From Brevinematales bacterium (GTDB lineage Bacteria; Spirochaetota; Brevinematia; Brevinematales; Thermospiraceae), in NCBI GenBank assembly GCA_026417555.1, contig JAOADA010000002.1:234244-298243 (forward strand): DNA of 64,000 nt, read 5' to 3'. The notes beneath the pieces are model-generated. The model did not search any database and had not been told where the DNA came from. It saw nothing but the letters and a program-made list of their open reading frames with translations. A program made the position numbers and the translations under genes. Shown here one piece after another: positions 52,786 through 62,138 of this stretch (the stretch's first letter is position 1; each line of letters opens with the position of its first letter).

Positions 52786-53052
52786 CTAGTGCTGTTGAGA
52801 CAAAGAAGAAATTTTGTTTGCCAAAGCCTTCTCCTCTCCCGAGAGGGGAAAGAGGCTCTCTATCCAATACTTGAGAACACGAAGCTCGAGGGAAGAGACC
52901 TCCCATGCTTTTGGTCTCTCTTTCAAAAGCTGAAGGATGTGCTCTTCCTCTCCAAGCGTTAACTGTCCATCCCCCCAATGTCCGTCGACCAGAACTTTCT
53001 CTGCCCATGAGGCCAAAATATCCCACTCCCTCGAAGATAAAAGAAGCGTCAT
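52786..53052 (-). CDS. Small hypothetical protein
   Basis: Protein of 88 residues, largely helical (SSREWDILASWAEKVLVDG, EEHILQLLKERPKAWEVSS). Not recognised. A GGAGGACAT site precedes the ATG. It sits between the flavodiiron protein and the methyltransferase genes on the same strand. Confidence 0.6.
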   Translation of the reverse strand: MTLLLSSREWDILASWAEKVLVDGHWGDGQLTLGEEEHILQLLKERPKAWEVSSLELRVLKYWIESLFPLSGEEKALANKISSLSQQH

Positions 53053-53110
53053 ATGTCCTCCAGAGGCCTTTCTCTCTATCATAAAGAACCTTTGTATCGG
53101 GAGGGGGTGG

Positions 53111-54298
53111 TCATTCTATGCCAAGGGCCTTATGTTTTTCTGCTATGGTATCTGCCAGTTTGTCGATGAGGGCAAAATCATTCTCCTTAGGGAAACCCTT
53201 GACCATCACAGGTTCTAGGATTTCGGGTGTATAATTCGTTATTGAGGCTTGGATCTGTTCAAGCATTTTTGATCCCCACCCATACGAAGCCAAAATCCCT
53301 ACCTGCTTTACCCCGGGTCGCATAAGGTTCAAGAAATAAAGGATATAGGCCATGGCAGGGTGCATCCCCCCGAGAACAGCACTGACCCCTATGACTACTG
53401 TGGGGGTGTCAATGAGTTCCATAGCAAGCTGCCCTACATCTACATGAGAAAGATGAAATGGTACTGCTTCAATTCCTCTATCAATGAGACGATCAATAAG
53501 ATAGTTGACCATGACTTCTGTACTTCCATGCATAGAAACAAAAGGGAGAATGACTTTGTTTCGCATCTTGCCTGATGTCCATTCACGGTAGAGAGAAAGG
53601 ATGGTAGTGGGGTTATCGTATACTGGTCCATGGGTTGGGGCAATCATCGCGGCCTGAAGCCCGGTAATCTTGTCAAAACCAGTGGAAATATTCTGTCGAA
53701 AAGGATACATAATCTCGGCGAAGTAGCGTTTTGCCCCCTCATAAAGGGCCTCGTCATGGGCAGAAGCAAAGATCTCACTTGAGGCATAATGGGAACCAAA
53801 GAGATCCCCAGAAAAGAGAATTCTCTCCTCTCGTAAAAAAGTGAACATGGTTTCAGGCCAATGCACCCATGGGAAAAGAATAAACTCCAGTGTTCGATTT
53901 CCGAGAGAGAGGGTTTGTCTGTCCTCAATCACAAGAAATCTCTCCTCGGGCAGCAAGAGAAGATCCTGCAAAAGCGGCTTGGCTTTGGCATTTGTGACCA
54001 GTTTTGCCTCGGGGAAGATGTCGAGGATCTTGGGAAGACTTCCCGAATGGTCTTGTTCTGCATGGTTCGAGATCACATAATCAAGTTTTTTGACATTGAG
54101 ACGGTTGAGATTCCCCAAGAGCACATGCATCATCTTGGGTTCAATCGTATCAATGAGGGCATTCTTCTCACTCCCCTCGAGGTAATAACAATTGTAAGTC
54201 GTTCCTTCGTGAAGTGGTGTTAACTCATCGAATGAAGTTCTGTGCCAGTCTATTCCCCCGACGGCATAGATTCCCTCTCTCAGTTTGCGAAGCGACAT
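53111..54298 (-). CDS. Flavodiiron protein (A-type flavoprotein FprA)
   Basis: Oxygen or NO reductase of 395 residues. The N-terminal metallo-beta-lactamase-like domain (1-250) has the diiron ligands in NHAEQDHSG (HxExDH), FSGDLFGSH and PTHGPVY. The C-terminal flavodoxin domain (250-395) has the FMN loop VSMHGSTEVM. It reduces O2 to water or NO to N2O using electrons from rubredoxin, protecting anaerobes. The upstream gene encodes a flavin reductase fused to rubredoxin, its likely electron donor. Confidence 0.96.
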   Translation of the reverse strand: MSLRKLREGIYAVGGIDWHRTSFDELTPLHEGTTYNCYYLEGSEKNALIDTIEPKMMHVLLGNLNRLNVKKLDYVISNHAEQDHSGSLPKILDIFPEAKLVTNAKAKPLLQDLLLLPEERFLVIEDRQTLSLGNRTLEFILFPWVHWPETMFTFLREERILFSGDLFGSHYASSEIFASAHDEALYEGAKRYFAEIMYPFRQNISTGFDKITGLQAAMIAPTHGPVYDNPTTILSLYREWTSGKMRNKVILPFVSMHGSTEVMVNYLIDRLIDRGIEAVPFHLSHVDVGQLAMELIDTPTVVIGVSAVLGGMHPAMAYILYFLNLMRPGVKQVGILASYGWGSKMLEQIQASITNYTPEILEPVMVKGFPKENDFALIDKLADTIAEKHKALGIE

Positions 54299-54366
54299 AG
54301 ATCCTCTCCTTGTGATAAAAATAAAGACAGAGAGCCCAGAGGGGGAACCTTGGGACTTCTCTTTGG

Positions 54367-54525
54367 TTACATCTTGCTAAACTGATCCTTTCCTACGCCG
54401 CAGACAGGGCATACCCATGTGTCAGGGAGAGATTCAAAGGGAGTACCAGCTGCTACCCCACTATCTGGATCACCCAGCGCAGGATCATAGACATAGCCAC
54501 AGACATTACACATGTATTTTGCCAT
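54367..54525 (-). CDS. Possible stand-alone rubredoxin from internal start
   Basis: In-frame internal start inside the fusion gene: AGGAGG at 54531-54536 then ATG at 54523-54525. The product would be 52 residues, the normal length of rubredoxin. It is a real ribosome-site match, but whether it is used is not shown by sequence alone. Confidence 0.45.
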   Translation of the reverse strand: MAKYMCNVCGYVYDPALGDPDSGVAAGTPFESLPDTWVCPVCGVGKDQFSKM

Positions 54526-55071
54526 AGAGGCCTCCTGAAAGGTTGATGGTGTTTTCTCAAGAGAGACATACGTGGGGGCATTGCGGGCAGTTTTCCCCTT
54601 TTTGACCTCACGATAGTAAGTGTAGGTCAATGGGATACCGGAAGAAAGGGGCTCAGCTGAGAGAAGTTTTCCAATGAAAAGGGTGTGGGTATCTACATCC
54701 ACGGTTTTGAATACCTCACAACTGAGATAAGAGAGAGCATAATTCCCTACAATTGGCACTCCTTCAGGACTTCGAAGAAGAGTGATTGTATGGTCAATTT
54801 TTTCGGTTTGTCTCCCCGAGCGAAAACCAAACCGGCCCAAAAACTCAAAAGGAACGTTTTGATCGAGAATGCTGACTCCAAACCTCCCACTTTTTGCAAT
54901 ATACTCATGGGTAAGGTTGAGTTTGTTGAGGATAACCTGAAAAGTTGGGGGTTCAGAGTTCACCTGACATAGGGTATTGATCAAGCACCCATTGATTTTG
55001 CCCTCTGATTCAGCAGTCACAATATATAACCCATACGTCACCTGAAAAAGCACATCAACAGAAATAGACAT
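54367..55071 (-). CDS. hrb: Flavin reductase-rubredoxin fusion (high-molecular-weight rubredoxin)
   Basis: Protein of 234 residues. Residues 1-155 are a flavin-reductase-like FMN domain ([36 protein letters not shown]). Residues 183-234 are a complete rubredoxin with two CxxCG sites ([10 protein letters not shown] and [11 protein letters not shown]). Such fusions pass electrons from NAD(P)H to flavodiiron proteins. An internal ATG at 54525, 5 bases after a perfect AGGAGG, begins exactly at the rubredoxin domain ([10 protein letters not shown]), so free rubredoxin may also be made. The FDP gene follows 68 bases later. Confidence 0.94.
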   Translation of the reverse strand: MSISVDVLFQVTYGLYIVTAESEGKINGCLINTLCQVNSEPPTFQVILNKLNLTHEYIAKSGRFGVSILDQNVPFEFLGRFGFRSGRQTEKIDHTITLLRSPEGVPIVGNYALSYLSCEVFKTVDVDTHTLFIGKLLSAEPLSSGIPLTYTYYREVKKGKTARNAPTYVSLEKTPSTFQEASMAKYMCNVCGYVYDPALGDPDSGVAAGTPFESLPDTWVCPVCGVGKDQFSKM

Positions 55072-55102
55072 ATTTTCTTCCTATTTTCTCAAGGATGCCT
55101 AT

Positions 55103-55131
55103 ATTCTACTTGCAAAATTTCTTTTTGTCAA
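55103..55131 (-). promoter_or_regulatory. Promoter of the rubredoxin-FDP operon
   Basis: TTGACA (55126-55131), 17 bases, TAGAAT (55103-55108) on the minus strand, at the end of the TauE-like gene. Confidence 0.75.
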
Positions 55132-55484
55132 GAAAACCACAACCTGATTGCCACAAAACCAAGGAACAGGGCAAATATTCTCTTGAGTACCAGAGAATCT
55201 ATCCCCACAGCTATTCTTGCTCCTATCCATGCCCCACATACAAAAAAGAGAGCCATAACTATACCGAGGGGGACATGAACCATTCCTCGACGATAGTACT
55301 CCAAAAAAGCAAAAAATCCTATGGGAGGAAGCATAAGCAGAAGTGTTGTGCCCTGTGCCAGTTTTTGATCAAATCCAAGAAAAAATACCAGGGAGGGGAT
55401 GATCACAATAGCCCCGCCAACCCCTAAAAGACCACTCAAGAGACCTGCTATCACCCCAATAATTCCCCCCGCTATCCAGATCAT
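55128..55484 (-). CDS. Half-size TauE/SafE-family membrane protein
   Basis: Protein of 118 residues with three to four helices. GLLSGLLGVGGAIVIIPSLVFFLGF is the TauE/SafE repeat signature. Full-length members of this family, which move sulfite or other organic anions, have two such repeats in about 250 residues; here there is one, so it may work as a dimer. It starts by an ATGA overlap with the exchanger gene upstream. The open frame runs upstream but the overlap start has a better fit. Confidence 0.82.
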   Translation of the reverse strand: MIWIAGGIIGVIAGLLSGLLGVGGAIVIIPSLVFFLGFDQKLAQGTTLLLMLPPIGFFAFLEYYRRGMVHVPLGIVMALFFVCGAWIGARIAVGIDSLVLKRIFALFLGFVAIRLWFS

Positions 55485-56434
55485 GAGAAAACCACCATCT
55501 GGATGAGGTAAAAAACGTAGAAGCCTAAAAATACAACCCCACTTTTTTTGGAGATTTTTCCGCGACCGAAAAGGACGAGTCCCCAGCACAGGAGAGACAC
55601 TAAAAGGTTGACAACAAAGTCTCTCTGAATACCACTCGAAATCTCGAGCGGGCGCAAAAGAGCCGAGACACCAAGGATGAAAAAGACATTAAAGATATTA
55701 CTTCCCAGAACATTTCCTACCGCAATGTCAGAAGAACCCTTTTTTGCAGCAATGATGGACGTCGCCATCTCGGGAAGGCTTGTTCCTACAGCCACCACTG
55801 TCAAGGCAATGATCCGTTCTGGAACACCCAGTAAGCGAGCTGTATTCACCGCTCCATCTACGGTAAATTTTCCCCCAAAAATAAGAAGGGCTAAGCCACC
55901 CAAAAAAAGAAGTATTCCCAGAGGCAGACCATACGTTTTGATCTCTTCCTTCTCTTCAAAACCTTCTTGTACAGCCAAAAATCCATTGTAAATTAAGAAT
56001 ATAACAAAAAATAAAAGAAGGACAATGCCCTCACTCCGGCTTAGTTCCACAATCCCCTGGCCATCCAGCCACTTGTCACCCGCCAACACGAGAAGAAGAA
56101 AAGCAGAGAGTATCACAAGGGGTATCTCAAAAGCCGTGGTAGTCTTTCTGATAAGAAGGTCCCGAAACAAAAGACTGAACCCTAATATAAGAGCTATATT
56201 GGCGATGTTTGAACCGAGGACGTTTCCGAGGGCGATGTCTCCTTTGCCCCCAAGAGCGGCAAAAATGTTTACAAGAAGTTCTGGGGTTGATGTTCCAAAA
56301 GCCACGAGAGTGAGGCCTATCACCATTTCCGGCACATGAAGGTGTTTGGCTATAGAGACACTTCCTTCTACAAGCCAGTTGCCCCCTTTGATAAGGGCAA
56401 AAAGTCCCACAATTAGCATGAGGATTCCAAGCAT
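55481..56434 (-). CDS. Calcium/sodium exchanger (CaCA family)
   Basis: Membrane protein of 317 residues with ten to eleven helices in two repeats. The alpha-repeat motifs are LVAFGTSTPELLVNI and VVAVGTSLPEMATSI, each followed by GNVLGSNI. This is the YrbG-like bacterial Na+/Ca2+ exchanger group. Direction and ion preference cannot be read from sequence. A TauE half-protein follows by ATGA overlap. Confidence 0.93.
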   Translation of the reverse strand: MLGILMLIVGLFALIKGGNWLVEGSVSIAKHLHVPEMVIGLTLVAFGTSTPELLVNIFAALGGKGDIALGNVLGSNIANIALILGFSLLFRDLLIRKTTTAFEIPLVILSAFLLLVLAGDKWLDGQGIVELSRSEGIVLLLFFVIFLIYNGFLAVQEGFEEKEEIKTYGLPLGILLFLGGLALLIFGGKFTVDGAVNTARLLGVPERIIALTVVAVGTSLPEMATSIIAAKKGSSDIAVGNVLGSNIFNVFFILGVSALLRPLEISSGIQRDFVVNLLVSLLCWGLVLFGRGKISKKSGVVFLGFYVFYLIQMVVFS

Positions 56435-56470
56435 CGTGTGTTTTCCTCCTTTTTCTTTCTCGCGGTGCTT

Positions 56471-56965
56471 TTATTCTTTTTTCCTCTTTGAAGAAGGAAA
56501 AAGAGTATGGAATAAGATGGTTATACCCCAGAGGATGAGAAGGATGCCTCCCAATACTTGGAGGGGGAGACCTGGGACAAAAAAGTAGGCACTGATCAGG
56601 GCTACGATAAACATCTCCCACAGTTTTTGTTTTTCCCACGTTACCAAAAACTCTGCAAGAAAACTTGCTGCTGCTGCCAGAATGAAATGAGGCCAAAGAT
56701 ACTCTATTTTGTCCCATCCAAGGAAATTCAATATGAGAAAAAAGACCACAAGATAACTCAGATAAATCACCCAAAAGATAACCTTGGCTAACTCCTGTCG
56801 ATTCTGGACACCGGCTAACATGTTGACAACAGGCAAAAGAAGAAAAAGTGGCCACAGGGAAAACCCAGAGACACCAGGAAGAAAAGAACTGACAAGAAAA
56901 GCACTTCCTATGAGAACCAACAAAGCCCCAGCACTGATGGTAACGAGAGAGAATTTTTTACCCAT
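56471..56965 (-). CDS. Four- to five-helix membrane protein, unknown
   Basis: Protein of 164 residues with about five hydrophobic helices and a short basic tail (PSSKRKKE). It resembles LiaI-type small membrane proteins only in general pattern. It lies between a barrel-like gene and the exchanger on the same strand, with a GGAGAAAGGT site at the start. Confidence 0.65.
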   Translation of the reverse strand: MGKKFSLVTISAGALLVLIGSAFLVSSFLPGVSGFSLWPLFLLLPVVNMLAGVQNRQELAKVIFWVIYLSYLVVFFLILNFLGWDKIEYLWPHFILAAAASFLAEFLVTWEKQKLWEMFIVALISAYFFVPGLPLQVLGGILLILWGITILFHTLFPSSKRKKE

Positions 56966-56974
56966 ACCTTTCTC

Positions 56975-57616
56975 CTACCATCGAAAACCGATACCCACAA
57001 GAATTCCTCCCCCAGAAAGGTTGATTTTTTCCTTCACGAGGTATTCTCCGAGAGGGGTTGTGCGGGAAACACTGGCTATATCGAGAGAGATTCCAATGAC
57101 GGCTTGAGAGCGTTCTCCCAATGGGATGAGGATACCCGGCACGAGTTGAAAACTCAGAAAATCTCCTGCATAGAAATAGAGATTGCGATCGGTGAGGCGA
57201 GAATAGAGATTCCACAAAAGAGAGTATCCTACATCCAGCTCTGTAAAGACGCGAATATTCTCCCACACCATCCATGGCCAGGTGATACGGACTCCCCCTA
57301 ACATTTTAATGAGATGGGCCTGGACATCACTTTCCAGCATAGTGGTTGTTACACCGCTTGAGGTGGTGTTGCTCAATGTTTCCTGACGACTCGCATAGGC
57401 ATAGTCAAGTCCTCCGTGCAAAGACAGGGCCTTGTCCACCGTATAACCATATACCCCTTTAAAGCGAAAGCTGGGACCAAGATCCCATGGCCACCCAAAC
57501 CCAAGTGAAAACTCTACATAGGTCCCTTCATGTTGGGGGTGTGATGATGTTTGCGTTCCCATCTGTCCAAACATAGACGAAAAAAGGACAAGGAAAAGAA
57601 TTCCTATCTTTTTCAT
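56975..57616 (-). CDS. Exported barrel-like envelope protein
   Basis: Protein of 213 residues. A signal peptide (MKKIGILFLVLFSSMFG) is followed by strands of alternating polarity with many Gly and aromatic residues (YVEFSLGFGWPWDLGPSFRFKGVYG, GGGILVGIGFRW at the end). The C-terminal aromatic residue fits an outer-membrane barrel. No family recognised; promoter TTGAAT/TACAAT lies upstream. Confidence 0.7.
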   Translation of the reverse strand: MKKIGILFLVLFSSMFGQMGTQTSSHPQHEGTYVEFSLGFGWPWDLGPSFRFKGVYGYTVDKALSLHGGLDYAYASRQETLSNTTSSGVTTTMLESDVQAHLIKMLGGVRITWPWMVWENIRVFTELDVGYSLLWNLYSRLTDRNLYFYAGDFLSFQLVPGILIPLGERSQAVIGISLDIASVSRTTPLGEYLVKEKINLSGGGILVGIGFRW

Positions 57617-57647
57617 ACAAACCTCCCTTCTCGGTATAGACCTTGTT

Positions 57648-57676
57648 ATTGTAGCCACAAAAACCTAAAAATTCAA
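57648..57676 (-). promoter_or_regulatory. Promoter of the barrel/exchanger operon
   Basis: TTGAAT (57671-57676), 17 bases, TACAAT (57648-57653) on the minus strand. Confidence 0.7.
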
Positions 57677-57849
57677 GTTTTAAGGTGGCAGGTTTTTCTC
57701 AATCACCATGACATTTTCTCTTCCCGTATAGAGAGACCCTTGCCATAGAGTGAAAGAAAAGGGAGGAGAAGGTCCAGGCTCCTTATGAGCACAGGGGCAC
57801 TTCTTCCCTTGGTTTTTCCTGAAAAGAAAAAGAGAAGAGAGGCCTGAAA

Positions 57850-57878
57850 TTGCTTTTTTCGCTTTTTTGTCCTATACT
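57850..57878 (+). promoter_or_regulatory. Promoter of the argS operon
   Basis: TTGCTT (57850-57855), 17 bases, TATACT (57873-57878), 30 bases before the argS start. Confidence 0.75.
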
Positions 57879-57908
57879 ACTTAAGTGAGATTTTTTGAAG
57901 GGGTTTCC

Positions 57909-59462
57909 ATGATTGTGAGAACCTTTCTCAAGGAGAAGATTGCCCACCTTCTCAAGGAGTTATGGAATGAAGAGGTTCCCATTCCTCTCCTGTATCCTGA
58001 TCAGCCAAAATTTGGGGACTATGCCACCTCTGTGGCTATGGCTCTTGCTAAAAGCCTTCGTCAAAAACCACTTGATATTGCTCGTACCATGGCGGAACAT
58101 TGGAAATGGCAGGACATCTGCACGGTGGAAGTTGCCCCGCCGGGATATCTCAATTTTTTTGTTCAGGATTCTCTTCTTGGTGCTCTTGCCCAAGAGGAGT
58201 TTCTTCATCCTCACTATGGAAAGAGTACTCTTCTCTCTGACAAAAAGATTTTGTTGGAGTATGTGAGTGCCAATCCTACAGGCCCTCTTCATATTGGCCA
58301 TGGAAGATGGGCTGCGTTGGGAGACTCTCTTGCTCGTATTCTCTCCTATGCAGGGGCTGAGGTTTGGCGCGAGTTCTATGTGAATGATGCTGGTAATCAG
58401 ATACGTCTTTTGAGAGAGACTATTCAGGCAGTAAGAGAGAAAAGAGAGATTCCCGAGAACGGTTACCATGGGGCATATATTGCTGATGTGGCCCAACAAA
58501 ATGAAGATCCTGTCCAGTATATCCTTTCCTGGCAAAAAGAGACCCTCAAAAACTTTGGGGTGGAGTTTGATCGTTACTTTTCTGAGAAATCCCTCCATGA
58601 GAGTGGGATGGTTCAGAAGACGCTGGATTTTCTTACCTCGAAAGGGGTTGCTTATGCCTCAGAAGGTGCCCTCTGGCTTCGCACCACAGACCACGGAGAT
58701 GACAAGGATCGTGTTTTGGTGAAGTCAGATGGGGAATATACCTACTTTGCCGTGGATATTGCCTACCATCAGGATAAGATCAAGCGAGGATTTCGTTCTC
58801 TCTACAATATCCTAGGTGCCGATCACCATGGTTACGTGAAACGGATGGAGGCGGCTGTCTGGCTTCTTTCTCAGGCAGATGGGGTAGAGACAGATTTTCG
58901 GATCATTATTGGGCAATTGGTTAGTCTCTACAGAAATGGAGAACCTGTTCGCATGTCCAAACGGACAGGAGACATGATTACTCTTGAGGAGGTTCTCGAA
59001 GAGATTGGAAGAGATGCCCTTCGGTACTATATGGTGATGCGCAAGGCGGATACTCACCTTGAGTTTGATATTGAAGAGGCTAAAAAACAGAGTGAAGAAA
59101 ACCCTGTTTTTTACGTTCAATATGCCCATGCCAGAATCTGCGGCATTCTCAGAAATCTTCCCCCTTCTCTTCCGAAGGTGCAGGGAGGGGTGATTGACAG
59201 TCCTGAAGCACGCCTTTTGGCCATTCGTCTTTTGAGGTTTCCGGAGGTTGTCCAGGATGCGGCCCTTGCCCTTGAACCCCACCGTATCCCTCAGTATCTT
59301 GAAGACCTGGCCAGTGTCTTTCACAAATACTATACGGTTCATCGTATTATTACCGAGGATCTTGAAAAAACTGCTCAACGGGCTATTCTTGTCCGTGCGA
59401 CAAAGAATGTTCTTGCCTTAGGACTTCATCTCATTGGGGTGTCTGCCCCCGAAAGAATGTAA
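57909..59462 (+). CDS. argS: Arginyl-tRNA synthetase
   Basis: Class I synthetase of 517 residues, somewhat shorter than the usual 550-580. HIGH is at residues 128-131 (PTGPLHIGHGRW), the KMSKS equivalent is VRMSKRTGD, the N-terminal domain contains FGDYAT, and the C-terminal anticodon-binding domain includes FDIEEAKKQSEENPVFYVQYAHARI. The ATG with GAAGGGG upstream was chosen. It heads a plus-strand operon that continues to pyrC. Confidence 0.97.
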   Translation: MIVRTFLKEKIAHLLKELWNEEVPIPLLYPDQPKFGDYATSVAMALAKSLRQKPLDIARTMAEHWKWQDICTVEVAPPGYLNFFVQDSLLGALAQEEFLHPHYGKSTLLSDKKILLEYVSANPTGPLHIGHGRWAALGDSLARILSYAGAEVWREFYVNDAGNQIRLLRETIQAVREKREIPENGYHGAYIADVAQQNEDPVQYILSWQKETLKNFGVEFDRYFSEKSLHESGMVQKTLDFLTSKGVAYASEGALWLRTTDHGDDKDRVLVKSDGEYTYFAVDIAYHQDKIKRGFRSLYNILGADHHGYVKRMEAAVWLLSQADGVETDFRIIIGQLVSLYRNGEPVRMSKRTGDMITLEEVLEEIGRDALRYYMVMRKADTHLEFDIEEAKKQSEENPVFYVQYAHARICGILRNLPPSLPKVQGGVIDSPEARLLAIRLLRFPEVVQDAALALEPHRIPQYLEDLASVFHKYYTVHRIITEDLEKTAQRAILVRATKNVLALGLHLIGVSAPERM

Positions 59463-59479
59463 ACAAAAAGGAGGGAGAT

Positions 59480-60025
59480 ATGATTATTATCAAATGGATG
59501 ATGAATATCTTCAAAGCATTGAATTCGAATCAGCATCCCTTAGAGATAGCAGAGGCTATCGGGTTTGGTGTCATGCTTGCGCTTATTCCCCCGTCGAATC
59601 TTTTGTGGTGGGGGATATTTTTTGTTAGCTTTTTTCTCACCATCAATCAAGCGGTTATGATGGTGGTAATAGCGATTGGAAAACTTTTTGTGCCTTTTGT
59701 TGATCCGTGGCTTGATGCGCTGGGGTATCTTATCCTTACTGTTCCGGCCCTTGAAGATTTTTATGATAGTTTTTTCAATATGCCCCTTATTCCCCTTCTT
59801 AGACTTCACAATACGGTTGTGATGGGTGCCTTTGCGACTGGTGTTCTTCTCTATTTTCCCATCCTTTTTGTGATGGTGCCGGCGGTTCGTTATTATCGTC
59901 GGGTTCTCAGAGAGAAAATTGTCAACAGTAAGTGGTTCAAAGCCTTCACCTCATCTCCTCTTATTGCCAGTCTTATCAATACGTACAAGAGTGTTTCTGG
60001 CATTTATACCAAAATAAAATCATAA
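59480..60025 (+). CDS. DUF2062-like membrane protein (TIGR03546-like)
   Basis: Protein of 181 residues with three to four helices. HPLEIAEAIGFGVMLALIPPSNLLWWGIFF and LRLHNTVVMGAFATG are typical of DUF2062. With the next gene it forms the pair TIGR03546/TIGR03545 found in spirochaetes and some vibrios. Function unknown; both probably sit in the inner membrane. It follows argS by 17 bases. Confidence 0.8.
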   Translation: MIIIKWMMNIFKALNSNQHPLEIAEAIGFGVMLALIPPSNLLWWGIFFVSFFLTINQAVMMVVIAIGKLFVPFVDPWLDALGYLILTVPALEDFYDSFFNMPLIPLLRLHNTVVMGAFATGVLLYFPILFVMVPAVRYYRRVLREKIVNSKWFKAFTSSPLIASLINTYKSVSGIYTKIKS

Positions 60026-60040
60026 AAGAAGGAGACAACT

Positions 60041-62137
60041 ATGGCCAAGGAAAAAAAGCCCAAAAAAGCCAAGATCCACAAGATGTTCAAGATAAAGTAC
60101 ACCCAGACCCACTGGGAGAGGTTTTTGGAAAAATGTTATAACGATGCTGACAGAGAAAAACTGGCTACTTTTTTTGAACAAGACAAGAAAAAACGGTATG
60201 TGCTTCGCACAAATCTCACCCCGGAGGAGACACAGATCCTTGCCGACATAGGCAAACGGATTGAGCTTGGATACTCGTTTCTTCAGGTATGGAAGTTGAT
60301 TGCCGTGGGAGTGATTTTTGTGGGTATCTCTCTTTTTTTGGCCCTTTTTCAGAACAAGCTTCTCGAAAACGCGTTAGAGCGTGTACTCTCCTCTGTTTTC
60401 CAAGCAAAAGCTGATATTGTAGGTCTCAGACTCGATATTCCTCGTCTCTCTTTTCGTTTTGTTTCACTCTCGGTGGGGGATGAAGAAGAGCCCTATCGTA
60501 ATCTTTTTGAGCTTGGAAAAACGGAGGTTCGTCTCAATCCCCAAGCCCTCACCCTGGGGCGTTTTGTTATTGAGAATATCCAGTGTGAGGACATTCGTTG
60601 GAATACTCCCAGAACGACGCCGGGTACGCTTCCTTCTCTGAATAAGCGTGAGACTACTCAAGAAAAAAACACAAAGAAAGAAAGTGCCTCCTCGACAAAC
60701 GCTCCTTCTTTTGATCTTTCTCAGGTTACCGAGAATCTTTCACAACTTGTGGTTGCCCAGCGTACGAACCTCAAGAGTGAACAAACGCTCCAGAAGGCGA
60801 ATACAGAGCTTTCGAATATCCTTGACCAGTGGACCAAAACCTACGAACAAAAGAATGCCCAGATAGCCCAACTGTCTCCTCAAGCAAAAGAACTTCAGAA
60901 TATCCAGATCTCTTCGCTCAAAACTGTTGAGGATGCGCAGAAAGTTCTTGCTCAGATTGACAGTTTCAACAAAAATGTTATGAGTATGAGTGGAGACATC
61001 AAGACTACAGCCCAGCAGTTCAAAACCACCTATGAGAAGGCCCTCCAACACCAAAAGGCAATTGCAACAGCCCTAGAAGAAGACAAAGCTTATCTCCAAA
61101 AGCTTATTGCTCTTCCTGTTACCGATGGCAAGAATATTCTCCAAGGGATGGTGGACGATTTTCTGAGAAAGAAACTTGGTAAAATCTATAGCTACGGAAA
61201 ACGGGCAATTGCCTATGCCCAAAATCTCAAATCTGATCCTTCTCAGAAACCCAAGAAACAGGGATATCAGCGTCTCAAGGGGCGTACTATTCCCTACCCC
61301 TCAGATCCGTATCCCTCATTTCTTCTCAAGAACCTTCAATCGTCGGTAGAAACCCCTGAGAGGCGATTTTCTGGGCGTCTCGAAAATGTTTCCTCAGATC
61401 CTTATAAATGGACCAAGCCTATTCTTTTCACCTATCAGCAAGCCGAAAAGGTGTCGAGTTATGGGCTCAAGGTGAGTATGGATATTCGTACCAATGCCCC
61501 AACGGTGATGTTGGCGGAGTTGAAAGGCGAGGGTCTTCCCTTTCGTATAGACAATCTTGGATTTCTCAGGATTTCTAATCTTGCGGCTTCCCTCCGGCTT
61601 GAGTCGGCTTTTCAGTGGGATAGAGAGAAAAACACTGGAAAAATCAAAGCCGTTTTCTCGAGTATTCGTCTGGACAACGTGGATACGACAGATTTTGTCA
61701 CGAGGATTGTTGCAGAGATTCTTGAACAGACGAAGAGTTTTGATGTTTCTGTGGCCTATACCATGCCAAACGATGGGAATATACAGCTTTCTCTTCAGAG
61801 CTCGCTTGATACTCTTCTTCAAAAAAAGATTGGGGAATACCTCGCCAAGCTTACGAAAGAAGCCAGAGAAAAAATTGAAAAAGAATTGAATGCTCTTCTC
61901 AAGAGCGAGCTTGAGAAAAATGAGATCCTCTCCAAAAACCTTCAGGGAATCAACGAGGTATCTCTCAAAACCCTCACAGATATGAACACCTACGAAAAAC
62001 TTGTTGAAACAAAGAAGAGAGAGGTTCAAACCCGTATTGAACAGATAAAGAAGGAACAGGAAGAGGCTCTCAAGAAAAAGGCTCAAGAGGCCCTTCCTAA
62101 TCTTCCTAATGTGCAGATTCCCAAGATAGGAAAATAA
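60041..62137 (+). CDS. Large membrane-anchored coiled-coil protein (TIGR03545-like)
   Basis: Protein of 698 residues. A basic N-terminal part (1-75), one membrane helix (about 82-107), an AsmA-like beta region (about 115-195, with SVGDEEEPYRNLFELGKTEVRLNP), a Lys/Glu linker, a coiled coil (about 230-360), a beta-rich region (about 410-590) and a charged C-terminal helix rich in Lys/Glu. The mix of AsmA-like repeats and coiled coil suggests an envelope scaffold or lipid-transfer function, but no function is established. It is coupled to the DUF2062 protein upstream and an ABC ATPase downstream. Confidence 0.78.
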   Translation: MAKEKKPKKAKIHKMFKIKYTQTHWERFLEKCYNDADREKLATFFEQDKKKRYVLRTNLTPEETQILADIGKRIELGYSFLQVWKLIAVGVIFVGISLFLALFQNKLLENALERVLSSVFQAKADIVGLRLDIPRLSFRFVSLSVGDEEEPYRNLFELGKTEVRLNPQALTLGRFVIENIQCEDIRWNTPRTTPGTLPSLNKRETTQEKNTKKESASSTNAPSFDLSQVTENLSQLVVAQRTNLKSEQTLQKANTELSNILDQWTKTYEQKNAQIAQLSPQAKELQNIQISSLKTVEDAQKVLAQIDSFNKNVMSMSGDIKTTAQQFKTTYEKALQHQKAIATALEEDKAYLQKLIALPVTDGKNILQGMVDDFLRKKLGKIYSYGKRAIAYAQNLKSDPSQKPKKQGYQRLKGRTIPYPSDPYPSFLLKNLQSSVETPERRFSGRLENVSSDPYKWTKPILFTYQQAEKVSSYGLKVSMDIRTNAPTVMLAELKGEGLPFRIDNLGFLRISNLAASLRLESAFQWDREKNTGKIKAVFSSIRLDNVDTTDFVTRIVAEILEQTKSFDVSVAYTMPNDGNIQLSLQSSLDTLLQKKIGEYLAKLTKEAREKIEKELNALLKSELEKNEILSKNLQGINEVSLKTLTDMNTYEKLVETKKREVQTRIEQIKKEQEEALKKKAQEALPNLPNVQIPKIGK

Positions 62138-62138
62138 C

